From Chloroflexota bacterium (GTDB taxonomy: Bacteria; Chloroflexota; Dehalococcoidia; GIF9; AB-539-J10), in contig CP070793.1 in assembly GCA_020346965.1 (NCBI GenBank), positions 537,815 to 551,710 of the forward strand: a stretch of DNA of 13,896 nucleotides, read 5' to 3'. Position numbers and translations under genes: made by a program. The notes beneath the pieces were generated by a model that saw only the letters and a list, made by a program, of their open reading frames with translations, ran no database searches and was not told the origin of the DNA. Numbering within the stretch: the stretch's first letter is position 1; every line of letters starts with the position of its first letter. Below, in pieces: positions 1 to 6,778 of this stretch.

Positions 1-591
1 AAGCCACTTGGCTATCCAACTATTGGTTTTCCTTGTTTCATGGCCAAAGATGGGCTCGATGAAATGCTAGTGGGCTCAGCATTTATAAATAAATGGGCCA
101 GCATCATTGTCTTTTCTGATTTCGACCAGCATTCCCTATTGCCTATTCTAGTGCAACGGCTTAACATCTATACCGATCCCCGTTTTCCTATGGCGGTAGA
201 GGAGAAGTATTATGAAGTAGGAGAGCCTAATGAATTCTCCCCGGTTCTTGTCACTTCGAACTGGGCTTTGACCTACTTCCTTGTCTCATCGGCTGTTGAG
301 GCTACCAAGGTTCCCGCTTATGTTTGCGTTAAGGATGCAGAAGGACTTGGTGTTCTCACTGCCTGGGCAGCAGGTAAGTTTGGCGGCGATTCCGTAGGAA
401 CATTTATCAAGAAATGTGGCATTGAGGATAAGGTAAAACATAGAAAACTGATTATCCCGGGAAAAGTGTCCAGGATCAAAGGCGAACTTGAAGATGCTCT
501 GGACCTCAAGTGGGAAATAATAATTGGACCCCGGGAAACAACCGGAATAGGAGCTTTCTTGCCTGGATTTGCTAAGCAGCTTAAAGAATGA
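1..591 (+). CDS. acsC: Corrinoid iron-sulfur protein large subunit, C-terminal part (5' truncated)
   Basis: This is the last 196 residues of the gamma (large) subunit of the corrinoid iron-sulfur protein, which carries the methyl group from methyl-tetrahydrofolate to acetyl-CoA synthase in the Wood-Ljungdahl pathway. The reading frame is open from base 1 (starting KPLGYPTIGF), so the ATG at 40 is internal and the gene begins upstream; the family is usually about 450 residues, so the N-terminal [4Fe-4S] domain is outside the window. What is seen is the C-terminal cobamide-binding region: the stretches YEVGEPNEFSPVLVTSNWAL, VEATKVPAYVCVKDAEGLGV and DKVKHRKLIIPGKV match the family pattern as I remember it. 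The stop TGA overlaps the next start (ATGA at 588-591), which points to translational coupling with the NuoE-like gene. Assignment rests on recalled family motifs, not on a search. Confidence 0.88.
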   Translation, partial: KPLGYPTIGFPCFMAKDGLDEMLVGSAFINKWASIIVFSDFDQHSLLPILVQRLNIYTDPRFPMAVEEKYYEVGEPNEFSPVLVTSNWALTYFLVSSAVEATKVPAYVCVKDAEGLGVLTAWAAGKFGGDSVGTFIKKCGIEDKVKHRKLIIPGKVSRIKGELEDALDLKWEIIIGPRETTGIGAFLPGFAKQLKE

Positions 592-1079
592 TTACAGAGC
601 AGCAAGCTAGCCAAGCGGTAGACGAGATTTTAAACTCGCACAAAAAAGAGAAGAAAAACTTAATTCCACTGTTACAAGAAATTCAGGCAAGCCTGGGGTA
701 TCTCCCCAAGGAAGGGATGCAAAAAATTGCTGCCTTCTTAGAAATGCCAGAAGTTGAGGTTTGGGGAGTTGCCACTTTCTATAATCAGTTTCGTTTTGCC
801 CCGTTAGGGAAACACCACACGGTGGTTTGCATGGGGACCGCCTGTCACTTAGCGGGAGGTAAACTTATTTTGGATGCATTGGAACGTGAGTTAGACATCA
901 AAGTAGGCCAAACTACCGATGACGGTAAGTTTAGCCTGGAAAGGGTGGCTTGTATCGGGTGCTGTATGCTGGCTCCCGTGATAGTAATGGGTGACAAAAT
1001 TCATCCCAAGATGACACCTTTTAAGGTGGAAGAGTCTTTAGTGCCGTATAAACAAGAACAGCAAAGCGGAAAAAGTTGA
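588..1079 (+). CDS. nuoE: NuoE/HydC-like [2Fe-2S] subunit, copy 1
   Basis: This 163-residue protein belongs to the 24-kDa (NuoE/HoxE/HndA/HydC) thioredoxin-like [2Fe-2S] family. It passes electrons between the flavin subunit NuoF and other iron-sulfur modules in cytoplasmic dehydrogenases and hydrogenases. The helical N-terminal part (about 1-60, with LIPLLQEIQASLGYLP and GVATFYNQFRF) is typical. The cluster ligands are C81 and C86 (CMGTAC) and C122 and C126 (CIGCC), with an extra C125. The start overlaps the acsC stop by four bases. It lies directly before a matching NuoF gene and inside a CODH/ACS-hydrogenase operon, so its partner redox enzyme is probably one of those rather than complex I; no membrane or NuoG subunit is nearby. 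A second copy occurs at 9231. Confidence 0.93.
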   Translation: MITEQQASQAVDEILNSHKKEKKNLIPLLQEIQASLGYLPKEGMQKIAAFLEMPEVEVWGVATFYNQFRFAPLGKHHTVVCMGTACHLAGGKLILDALERELDIKVGQTTDDGKFSLERVACIGCCMLAPVIVMGDKIHPKMTPFKVEESLVPYKQEQQSGKS

Positions 1080-1127
1080 GACAGCACACCCGATCTAATT
1101 TTTTTCTGTCTCCATCTTATTTTGAAC

Positions 1128-3032
1128 ATGACTTACGACGAAATTAGTAATAAAGCACAGACTGAATGGGAAGCTCTTCAGAAGGACAATCATGTCCTTA
1201 TCGGCACAGCTACTTGCGGTCGAGCAGCCGGAGCACTGGATGTAGTTGACGCCTTTAATAAGGAGCTAGCACGTCAGGACCTTGAAGTCCCTATTGTCCA
1301 GGTCGGGTGTACGGGTCTGTGTTACGCTGATCCCTTTGTTACCATATCCAAGCCCGACTCTCTTCGCGTCGCGTATGCCAATGTAACCACAGAGAACATA
1401 CGCAGACTTGTGGAAGGTTATGTTGCTGGCGATGACCCCTGCCTTGAGCTCGCCTTAGGCACTGTTGAGGGCGGTGAGGGCGAAGCAATTTCTATTCCCG
1501 AACTCCCCAGGTTTGAGCGTGAGCTTCGCCTTGCAATGCGCCACTGTGGGTACATTGATCCTGAAAACATAAATCACTACATCGCGAATGGCGGTTATAG
1601 CGGATTGGACAGGGCTTTGAGAATAGCGCCTCAGGAGATAATTGAAGAGCTGAAAGAATCTGGACTACGAGGTCGGGGAGGGGCTGGATTTCCTACATAT
1701 AAGAAGTGGGAGTTATGCCGCAAGGATAGAAACGCACCGAAATTTGTCATATGTAATGCTGATGAGGGAGACCCCGGTGCTTTTATGGACCGGGTTGTAT
1801 TAGAAAGCGACCCACATCAAGTTATCGAGGGCATGATTATTGCCGGCTATACAATAGGCGCTGAGCAAGGGTATATCTACGTCCGCGCTGAATATCCTTT
1901 AGCTATTGAGCGTATCCAGACTGCCTTGATCCAAGCAGAGGAATTAGGTCTCCTAGGAGATAATATCTTGGGTGGTGATTTTGGATTTCACATCGAGATA
2001 GCAGCGGGAGCCGGTGCTTTTGTCTCTGGAGAGGAAACAGCACTGATAGCAGCTGTTGAAGGGAGAATAAGCACGCCTAGACCAAGGCCACCTTATCCTG
2101 CCGAGATTGGATTATGGAGTAAACCTACTCTGTTAAATAATGTAAAGACCTTTGCCTATGTTCCTTTGGTAATTGAACGAGGGGGAGATTGGTTTTCCTC
2201 CATCGGGACTGAAGGCAGCAAAGGCACAGCCGTGTTCACCCTGGCAGGCAAAGTAGCCAATTCAGGATTAGCCGAGGTGCCTATGGGAGCAACACTTCGT
2301 GAGCTCATTTATGATATCGGTGGTGGAATTGCAGAAGACAAACAGTTCAAAGCTGTACAGATAGGAGGACCCTCAGGAGGTTGTCTCCCCGAGACCTTGC
2401 TTGACGTCCCCATCGATTATGATTCCCTTAGAGAGGCCGGCTCGATGCTGGGTTCAGGGGGAATGATTGTCATGGACGATGATAATTGCATGGTGGATGC
2501 TGCGAGGTTTTTTCTTGATTTCTCAACCAAGGAATCTTGTGGCCTGTGTACCATGTGTCGGTTGGGGACATTACAGATGCTAAATATTCTGGAGGATATC
2601 ACTGATGGTAGAGGCAAGATAAGGGATATTGACGTTCTTCTGTCGTTGGCTGAGGATGTTAGGATGGGTTCTCTTTGCGGCTTGGGGAAAACGGCTCCAA
2701 ATCCTGTTCTCACAACATTGCGCTATTTCCGCGATGAATACGAGGCTCATATTGTGGAGAGGCGCTGCCCCGCTCGAGTATGCCCGGAACTAACTGTATA
2801 TTATATCCTTCCAGACAAGTGTGATCGAGCCTGTGAGCACTGTGTCTTAACCTGTCCCACAGAAGCAATTAAGGGCGGTAAAGGGGAGGTTAAAATCATA
2901 GACCAGGAGAAGTGCTCCAAATGTGGTACTTGCCTGGAAGTCTGCCCACCAGAGTATAATGCAGTGGTGAAGCTATCGCCAGCTAGCTTGCTGCCTTCTT
3001 CAGATTTGCCAGAAAAGAGAGCCAAGAAATGA
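1128..3032 (+). CDS. nuoF: NuoF/HydB-like NAD(P)-binding flavoprotein, copy 1
   Basis: Flavin-containing diaphorase subunit of 634 residues, longer than complex I NuoF (about 440) because of added domains, as in HydB/HndC. Order: thioredoxin-like N-terminus with three Cys (C30, C61, C65); FMN/NAD-binding core with GLRGRGGAGFP (about 179-189), NADEGDPGAF and GEETAL (E302, E303); SLBB region; [4Fe-4S] site C471, C474, C477, C517; C-terminal ferredoxin domain with two [4Fe-4S] motifs. The first ferredoxin motif is C565-x3-C569-x2-C572-x3-C576, one residue longer than usual between its first two Cys; the second (C596, C599, C602, C606) is regular. Predicted role is electron exchange between NAD(H), ferredoxin and a partner enzyme, possibly by flavin-based bifurcation (inference). 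The ATG at 1128 and an in-frame TTG at 1122 are both possible starts, and neither has a Shine-Dalgarno. Its end overlaps cooC (ATGA). Confidence 0.93.
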   Translation: MTYDEISNKAQTEWEALQKDNHVLIGTATCGRAAGALDVVDAFNKELARQDLEVPIVQVGCTGLCYADPFVTISKPDSLRVAYANVTTENIRRLVEGYVAGDDPCLELALGTVEGGEGEAISIPELPRFERELRLAMRHCGYIDPENINHYIANGGYSGLDRALRIAPQEIIEELKESGLRGRGGAGFPTYKKWELCRKDRNAPKFVICNADEGDPGAFMDRVVLESDPHQVIEGMIIAGYTIGAEQGYIYVRAEYPLAIERIQTALIQAEELGLLGDNILGGDFGFHIEIAAGAGAFVSGEETALIAAVEGRISTPRPRPPYPAEIGLWSKPTLLNNVKTFAYVPLVIERGGDWFSSIGTEGSKGTAVFTLAGKVANSGLAEVPMGATLRELIYDIGGGIAEDKQFKAVQIGGPSGGCLPETLLDVPIDYDSLREAGSMLGSGGMIVMDDDNCMVDAARFFLDFSTKESCGLCTMCRLGTLQMLNILEDITDGRGKIRDIDVLLSLAEDVRMGSLCGLGKTAPNPVLTTLRYFRDEYEAHIVERRCPARVCPELTVYYILPDKCDRACEHCVLTCPTEAIKGGKGEVKIIDQEKCSKCGTCLEVCPPEYNAVVKLSPASLLPSSDLPEKRAKK

Positions 3033-3796
3033 CCAAGACGATTGCCATCGCAGGAAAGGGAGGTACTGGTAAGACCAGTATTGCCGCCCTACTAATTAAA
3101 CTCCTTTCGCAAAAAGGATTAGTACTGGCTGTAGATGCCGACCCCAGCACCAATCTTAACCAGGCACTGGGCCTGTCCCTCGAGGATGATAAGACTGTGG
3201 GCAGAATACGGGAAAAGATGACTGAGGATGTCTCCAAGGGTCACTTCAACCCTACGATTGCCAAGCAAGAATACCTGTTTAACAGGATAATGGAATCCTT
3301 GGTAGAGTCTAAAGGCTTTGACCTTTTAGCTATGGGACGTCCTGAAGGTCCCGGATGTTATTGCGCCTCTAATGAATTTTTGCGTGCCTCCCTAGATAAG
3401 CTAGTGAAAGACTATAAATATAGTTACATTGTGATGGATTGTGAAGCAGGTATGGAGCATATTAGTCGCCAAACTACTAGAGATGTGGATGTTTTACTTA
3501 TTATGTCTGACCCTACTATGAGAGGCATCACCACAGCAGCGCGAATGAAAGACCTCATTGGGGAACTAAGATCAAAAATAGGTAATGTCGGTCTTATAGT
3601 CAATCGAGTCAAAGGAGAGTTATCACCAGAGATAAAAAAGGCAATCGATGAATCCAACCTTCACATTATTGCCCTAATTCCAGAAGACCACAATTTGGAG
3701 GCTTTGGAACTGAAGGGAAGACCTGTAATTGAACTCTCGGAAGAATCCCCCCTTCAATTGAAGGTCAAGGAAATGATTGAAGGCTTGGGCTTATGA
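3029..3796 (+). CDS. cooC: CooC/AcsF-type CODH nickel-insertion ATPase
   Basis: A 255-residue MinD/Mrp-type P-loop ATPase of the CooC family, which matures the nickel-containing C- or A-cluster of carbon monoxide dehydrogenase/acetyl-CoA synthase in the cytoplasm. The deviant Walker A is GKGGTGKT at residues 9-16, with signature lysine K10 and P-loop K15. DADPSTNLNQALG follows at about 36-48. The CxC motif C110-Y-C112 (in GPGCYC) is the dimer-interface metal-binding site known in CooC. IVMDCEAGMEHISR is the expected Walker B-like region. Length matches the family (about 250-260). It overlaps nuoF copy 1 by four bases and follows acsC by two genes, which fits CODH/ACS maturation. The next gene is a hydrogenase, but hydrogenase nickel insertion normally uses HypAB, so CODH is the more likely client. 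Confidence 0.92.
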   Translation: MTKTIAIAGKGGTGKTSIAALLIKLLSQKGLVLAVDADPSTNLNQALGLSLEDDKTVGRIREKMTEDVSKGHFNPTIAKQEYLFNRIMESLVESKGFDLLAMGRPEGPGCYCASNEFLRASLDKLVKDYKYSYIVMDCEAGMEHISRQTTRDVDVLLIMSDPTMRGITTAARMKDLIGELRSKIGNVGLIVNRVKGELSPEIKKAIDESNLHIIALIPEDHNLEALELKGRPVIELSEESPLQLKVKEMIEGLGL

Positions 3797-3837
3797 TTGA
3801 GAAGATATCCTCCCATCTGGAGGATTGGCAAGAATAA
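3793..3837 (+). other. 14-codon mini-ORF containing a perfect hairpin
   Basis: A short frame (MIEKISSHLEDWQE) starts with an ATG overlapping the cooC stop (ATGA) and ends at TAA 22 bases before the hydrogenase small-subunit gene. Inside it, ATCCTCC (3807-3813) and GGAGGAT (3819-3825) form a perfect 7-bp stem with a 5-base loop. The 3' arm resembles a Shine-Dalgarno but has no start codon at a useful distance. It may be a coupling leader, an RNA-stability hairpin setting the cooC-to-hydrogenase expression ratio, or chance. I do not recognise the peptide and would not call it a gene. Confidence 0.3.
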
Positions 3838-3859
3838 GTCGAAAGGCAGGTAAGGAATT

Positions 3860-4723
3860 ATGGATACAAAAGAATACCCGACAATATGGTTACAGGCGGC
3901 CGGATGTACCGGTTGTTCCGTCTCTCTTCTCAACGTTATAAATCCATCTATCAAGAATCTTTTGGTCGATGAAGTACTCCCGGGCCATCATATAAACCTA
4001 AGGTTTCATCCTACTGTCATGGCAGGGGCGGGAGAACCTATAATTGAAGTTATGGTGGATACCTCGAAAAATAAAAAGAGGGGTTACATATTGATTGTTG
4101 AGGGGGCCATACCCACTGATAAAGGCGGTATACATGGAGTGATCGGTGAAAAGGACGGCAGGCCAATAACTATGAAATCGTGGGTGGAAACACTGGCCAA
4201 GGATGCCCTCGCAGTTATTGCATTGGGTGGTTGCGCCGCCTTTGGAGGAATTCCCGCTGCCCATCCCAACCCCACTCAATGTCGTAGCGTCGGGGATGTT
4301 CTTCAAGCCAAAGGGATCGATACTCCGTTAGTAAACATCCCTGGTTGTCCACCACACCCTGATTGGTTTGTAGGCACAGTAGCAACCATCTTGCTTGCCG
4401 GCCTGCCCAAGCCAGATGATTTAGATGAACACAGACGTCCCAAGGCTTTCTACGGTCAAACAATCCACGAGAATTGTCCACGGAGGGCCTACTATGATGA
4501 GAATAAGTTCGCCAAAAAGTTCGGTGACCCCGGGTGTAATTACGAATTAGGATGCAGAGGGCCTATAACCCATGCCGATTGTCCAGTGAGACTTTGGAAC
4601 AACAAGGTGAACTGGTGTATAGGTTGTGGTGCTACTTGCATCGGCTGTACCGAGCCAGGGTTTTTTGACATATCTCCGCTTTACGAAAAAACTAGCGAAG
4701 CTGCTCTGCCAGAGGAGGTTTAA
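3860..4723 (+). CDS. [NiFe] hydrogenase small subunit, group-1-like, without Tat signal
   Basis: The 287-residue electron-relay subunit of a [NiFe] hydrogenase. Proximal [4Fe-4S] ligands are C16, C19 (CTGC), C125 (GGCAAFGG) and C163 (PGCPPHPDWF). The distal cluster ligands are H203, C206, C226 and C232. The medial cluster region has C241, C253, C260 and C263. C253 sits in NWC, where standard group-1 enzymes have NWP, so this cluster is predicted to be [4Fe-4S] instead of [3Fe-4S]. The block from LDEHRRPKAFYGQ to CTEPGFFD is typical of group-1 uptake enzymes. There is no twin-arginine signal: the protein starts ten residues before the first conserved block, and a TAA stop lies in frame at 3851. 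There is no C-terminal membrane helix. It should therefore be a soluble cytoplasmic enzyme. AAGGA (3852-3856 region) precedes the ATG. The large subunit follows after four bases. Confidence 0.95.
   Translation: MDTKEYPTIWLQAAGCTGCSVSLLNVINPSIKNLLVDEVLPGHHINLRFHPTVMAGAGEPIIEVMVDTSKNKKRGYILIVEGAIPTDKGGIHGVIGEKDGRPITMKSWVETLAKDALAVIALGGCAAFGGIPAAHPNPTQCRSVGDVLQAKGIDTPLVNIPGCPPHPDWFVGTVATILLAGLPKPDDLDEHRRPKAFYGQTIHENCPRRAYYDENKFAKKFGDPGCNYELGCRGPITHADCPVRLWNNKVNWCIGCGATCIGCTEPGFFDISPLYEKTSEAALPEEV
4711..4718 (+). promoter_or_regulatory. Shine-Dalgarno setting the hydrogenase large-subunit start
   Basis: AGAGGAGG ends nine bases before the ATG at 4728. It supports 4728 over the in-frame upstream ATG at 4626, which would overlap the conserved C-terminus of the small subunit; family homology also begins at 4728. 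Confidence 0.8.
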
Positions 4724-4727
4724 ACCA

Positions 4728-6287
4728 ATGAGCAAAATCATAATCGATCCGGTAAGTCGTATTGAAGGACATCTTAAAGTAGAGGCGGTGGTTGAGGGGG
4801 GTATAGTTAAAGAGGCTAAGAGTTCGGGGACGCTGTTCCGTGGATTAGAGTTGATCATGAGGGGTCGTGACCCCCGCGATGCACAACGGATAGCTCAGCG
4901 AATTTGCGGCGTTTGTCCGACAAGTCATTCTACTGCTGCTACCTTAAACCTGGATAGTGCCTTCGGTATTGCTGATAAAATTCCCGACAACGGAAGAACC
5001 ATACGTAACCTGATTCTGGGAGCAGCCCATATTGCTGACCATATCCTTCATTTCTATCACTTGGTGGCCCTCGACTATGTGGATGTGGCTAAGTTAGCAA
5101 AGTATGAGGGGAGCAATCCGACCCTGAATTCAATAAAGAGCTTTATTTCCCGCGGCGAGCTGGGGCCTTTTGTCCCCCGCTATGAAGGTGATTATCGCCT
5201 GCCCGATGAGGTTAATGAACAAGCAGTAGCGCACTATGTCGCGGCATTCGACATGCGGCGAAAGGGCCAGGAGATGCTTGCTGTGTTCGGTGGCAAGATG
5301 CCACTCAACATGGGCATAATGCCGGGTGGGGTTACATCTACGCCCACTGTTGACAATATGGCGTCCTTTCTGTGGAGGTTAAAGGAACTTCAGGAGTTCA
5401 TTGATAATGTATATCTCCCTGATGTAATTGCAGTGGCCGGGGTTTATTCAGATTACTTTGAGATCGGTCATGGCTGCGGTAATTTGCTCGCTTATGGTTC
5501 CTATGAACTGGATGGAAATGAAGCCGACCTCACCAAGAGAAAGAGATTTTTCAAGCCAGGGACAACTTCAACGAATCTTGAGTTCAATGCATTTGACCCA
5601 ACTAAGATCACTGAACAGGTGAAGCATTCCTGGTATGCCGATTCTATTAGCGGTAAACACCCTTTCCAGGGAGATGTTGTTCTTGATGAAGAGAAGGGGG
5701 GCGCTTATTCCTGGCTAAAATCACCACGCTACGATAAGGCTGTTTTTGAAGTGGGGCCGTTAGCTCGAATTATGGTCAATTATGTCAATGATAATCCCGG
5801 GGTCAAAAGCCTTGTTGATTCGACTCTGTCTCGAGCAAATCTTAAACCAAAAGATATGTTCTCTGTTATGGGGCGTAATCTTGCTAGAGCTCTGGAGACT
5901 AAACTCATAGCCGATGCCATGCCTGATTGGATTTTGCAGCTTAAACCCGGTGAGCCGGCTTACGTAAGTTATGAGCTTCCAGAAGAGTCCAGTGGAATGG
6001 GATTGGTCGGTGCAGCCAGGGGCGCATTGGGGCACTGGATACAAATAAAAGAGGGCAAGATTGCTAATTATCAGGTTATCACGCCCTCTACATGGAATAT
6101 CTCACCCAGGGATGACGAAGATCAACCCGGACCATTGGAGCAAGCTATCACCGGAACCAAGATAAAGGATGAGGCTAATCCATTCGAAATAGTTCGTATT
6201 GTAAGAGCTTTCGATCCTTGTCTTGCATGTTCTATACATTTACTCAGTCCTAAAGGGCAAGACATGGGGAAATTCAGGGTTTGCTAG
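4728..6287 (+). CDS. [NiFe] hydrogenase large (catalytic) subunit, group-1-like
   Basis: Catalytic subunit of 519 residues holding the Ni-Fe(CN)2CO site that splits or forms H2. The N-terminal motif is RICGVCPTSH (C60, C63, H67) and the C-terminal motif is DPCLACSIH (C498, C501, H504); the four cysteines are the nickel ligands. DPVSRIEGH (residues 7-15) is the usual start of the family. The HFYHL and KHSWY...YSWLKSPRYD...EVGPLAR blocks are group-1-like. Fifteen residues follow H504 (LLSPKGQDMGKFRVC); this is the tail removed during maturation after nickel insertion, and the endopeptidase gene lies immediately downstream. Neither subunit has an export signal, so the complex is predicted to be cytoplasmic, unlike most group-1 enzymes, which are exported with a Tat-tagged small subunit. 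No cytochrome b partner is present; candidate partners are NuoEF, MetVF or ferredoxin (inference). Confidence 0.96.
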   Translation: MSKIIIDPVSRIEGHLKVEAVVEGGIVKEAKSSGTLFRGLELIMRGRDPRDAQRIAQRICGVCPTSHSTAATLNLDSAFGIADKIPDNGRTIRNLILGAAHIADHILHFYHLVALDYVDVAKLAKYEGSNPTLNSIKSFISRGELGPFVPRYEGDYRLPDEVNEQAVAHYVAAFDMRRKGQEMLAVFGGKMPLNMGIMPGGVTSTPTVDNMASFLWRLKELQEFIDNVYLPDVIAVAGVYSDYFEIGHGCGNLLAYGSYELDGNEADLTKRKRFFKPGTTSTNLEFNAFDPTKITEQVKHSWYADSISGKHPFQGDVVLDEEKGGAYSWLKSPRYDKAVFEVGPLARIMVNYVNDNPGVKSLVDSTLSRANLKPKDMFSVMGRNLARALETKLIADAMPDWILQLKPGEPAYVSYELPEESSGMGLVGAARGALGHWIQIKEGKIANYQVITPSTWNISPRDDEDQPGPLEQAITGTKIKDEANPFEIVRIVRAFDPCLACSIHLLSPKGQDMGKFRVC

Positions 6288-6297
6288 TATCAATTTC

Positions 6298-6302
6298 AAG
6301 GA
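6298..6302 (+). promoter_or_regulatory. Shine-Dalgarno setting the endopeptidase start
   Basis: AAGGA lies eight bases before the ATG at 6311. It favours this start over the in-frame TTG at 6281, which lies inside the end of the large-subunit gene and would add ten residues before the conserved glycine-rich N-terminus. Confidence 0.65.
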
Positions 6303-6310
6303 ATGTAAGA

Positions 6311-6778
6311 ATGGGCAAATTCGTACTGGGAATAGGTAATACTCTATTAAGAGATGATGGCATTGGTTGTCATGTGACAAATGCTTTGGCAGAAATCCCT
6401 CTGCCCGATGCAAAAATAATAGATGGGGGAACATGCCCGGATATATGGCAGCTCATCGAAGATACTGACAAATTGGTCATAATAGATGCTGTTAAGGGTG
6501 GAGGGATGCCTGGACAGGTTTACCGCTTTCACCTTGAGGACATAACCCTGGAGCAAAAACCTTTACTATCCATGCATGATATGGGCTTGGTGGATAACCT
6601 AAAGCTGATGCAGCTTTGGCACAACATAGGCGAGACGGTGATCATTGGAGTCGAACCAAAGGATACTAACTTGGGATTAGAACTATCACCGGAACTACAG
6701 GACAAAATGCCTCAGATAATAGATACAGTTTTGTCAGAACTCAATAATGCAAATCCTAAAGGAGAGATGAAATGTTGA
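6311..6778 (+). CDS. [NiFe] hydrogenase maturation endopeptidase (HycI/HyaD/HybD family)
   Basis: A 155-residue cytoplasmic protease of the HybD/HycI family that cleaves the C-terminal tail of the hydrogenase large subunit once nickel is in place. The N-terminal motif GIGNTLLRDDGIG (residues 7-19) is diagnostic. Residues matching the nickel-sensing ligands of E. coli HybD are D16 (Glu in HybD), D59 in VIIDAVKGG and H89 in SMHDMGL. Length is normal for the family (about 150-165). Its position right after the large subunit, whose C-terminus carries a 15-residue extension, identifies its likely substrate. The last seven bases overlap the metV start, so translation is probably coupled. The hypABCDEF genes are not in the window and must lie elsewhere. 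Confidence 0.93.
   Translation: MGKFVLGIGNTLLRDDGIGCHVTNALAEIPLPDAKIIDGGTCPDIWQLIEDTDKLVIIDAVKGGGMPGQVYRFHLEDITLEQKPLLSMHDMGLVDNLKLMQLWHNIGETVIIGVEPKDTNLGLELSPELQDKMPQIIDTVLSELNNANPKGEMKC

Noticed and set aside
4626..4727. Upstream in-frame extension of the hydrogenase large subunit
   Set aside because: It lies over the conserved C-terminus of the small subunit in another frame, has no family similarity, and a strong Shine-Dalgarno supports the ATG at 4728.
5428..5622. Plus-strand 64-codon frame inside the hydrogenase large-subunit gene
   Set aside because: Out of frame with a conserved catalytic subunit, with no ribosome site or recognisable domain.
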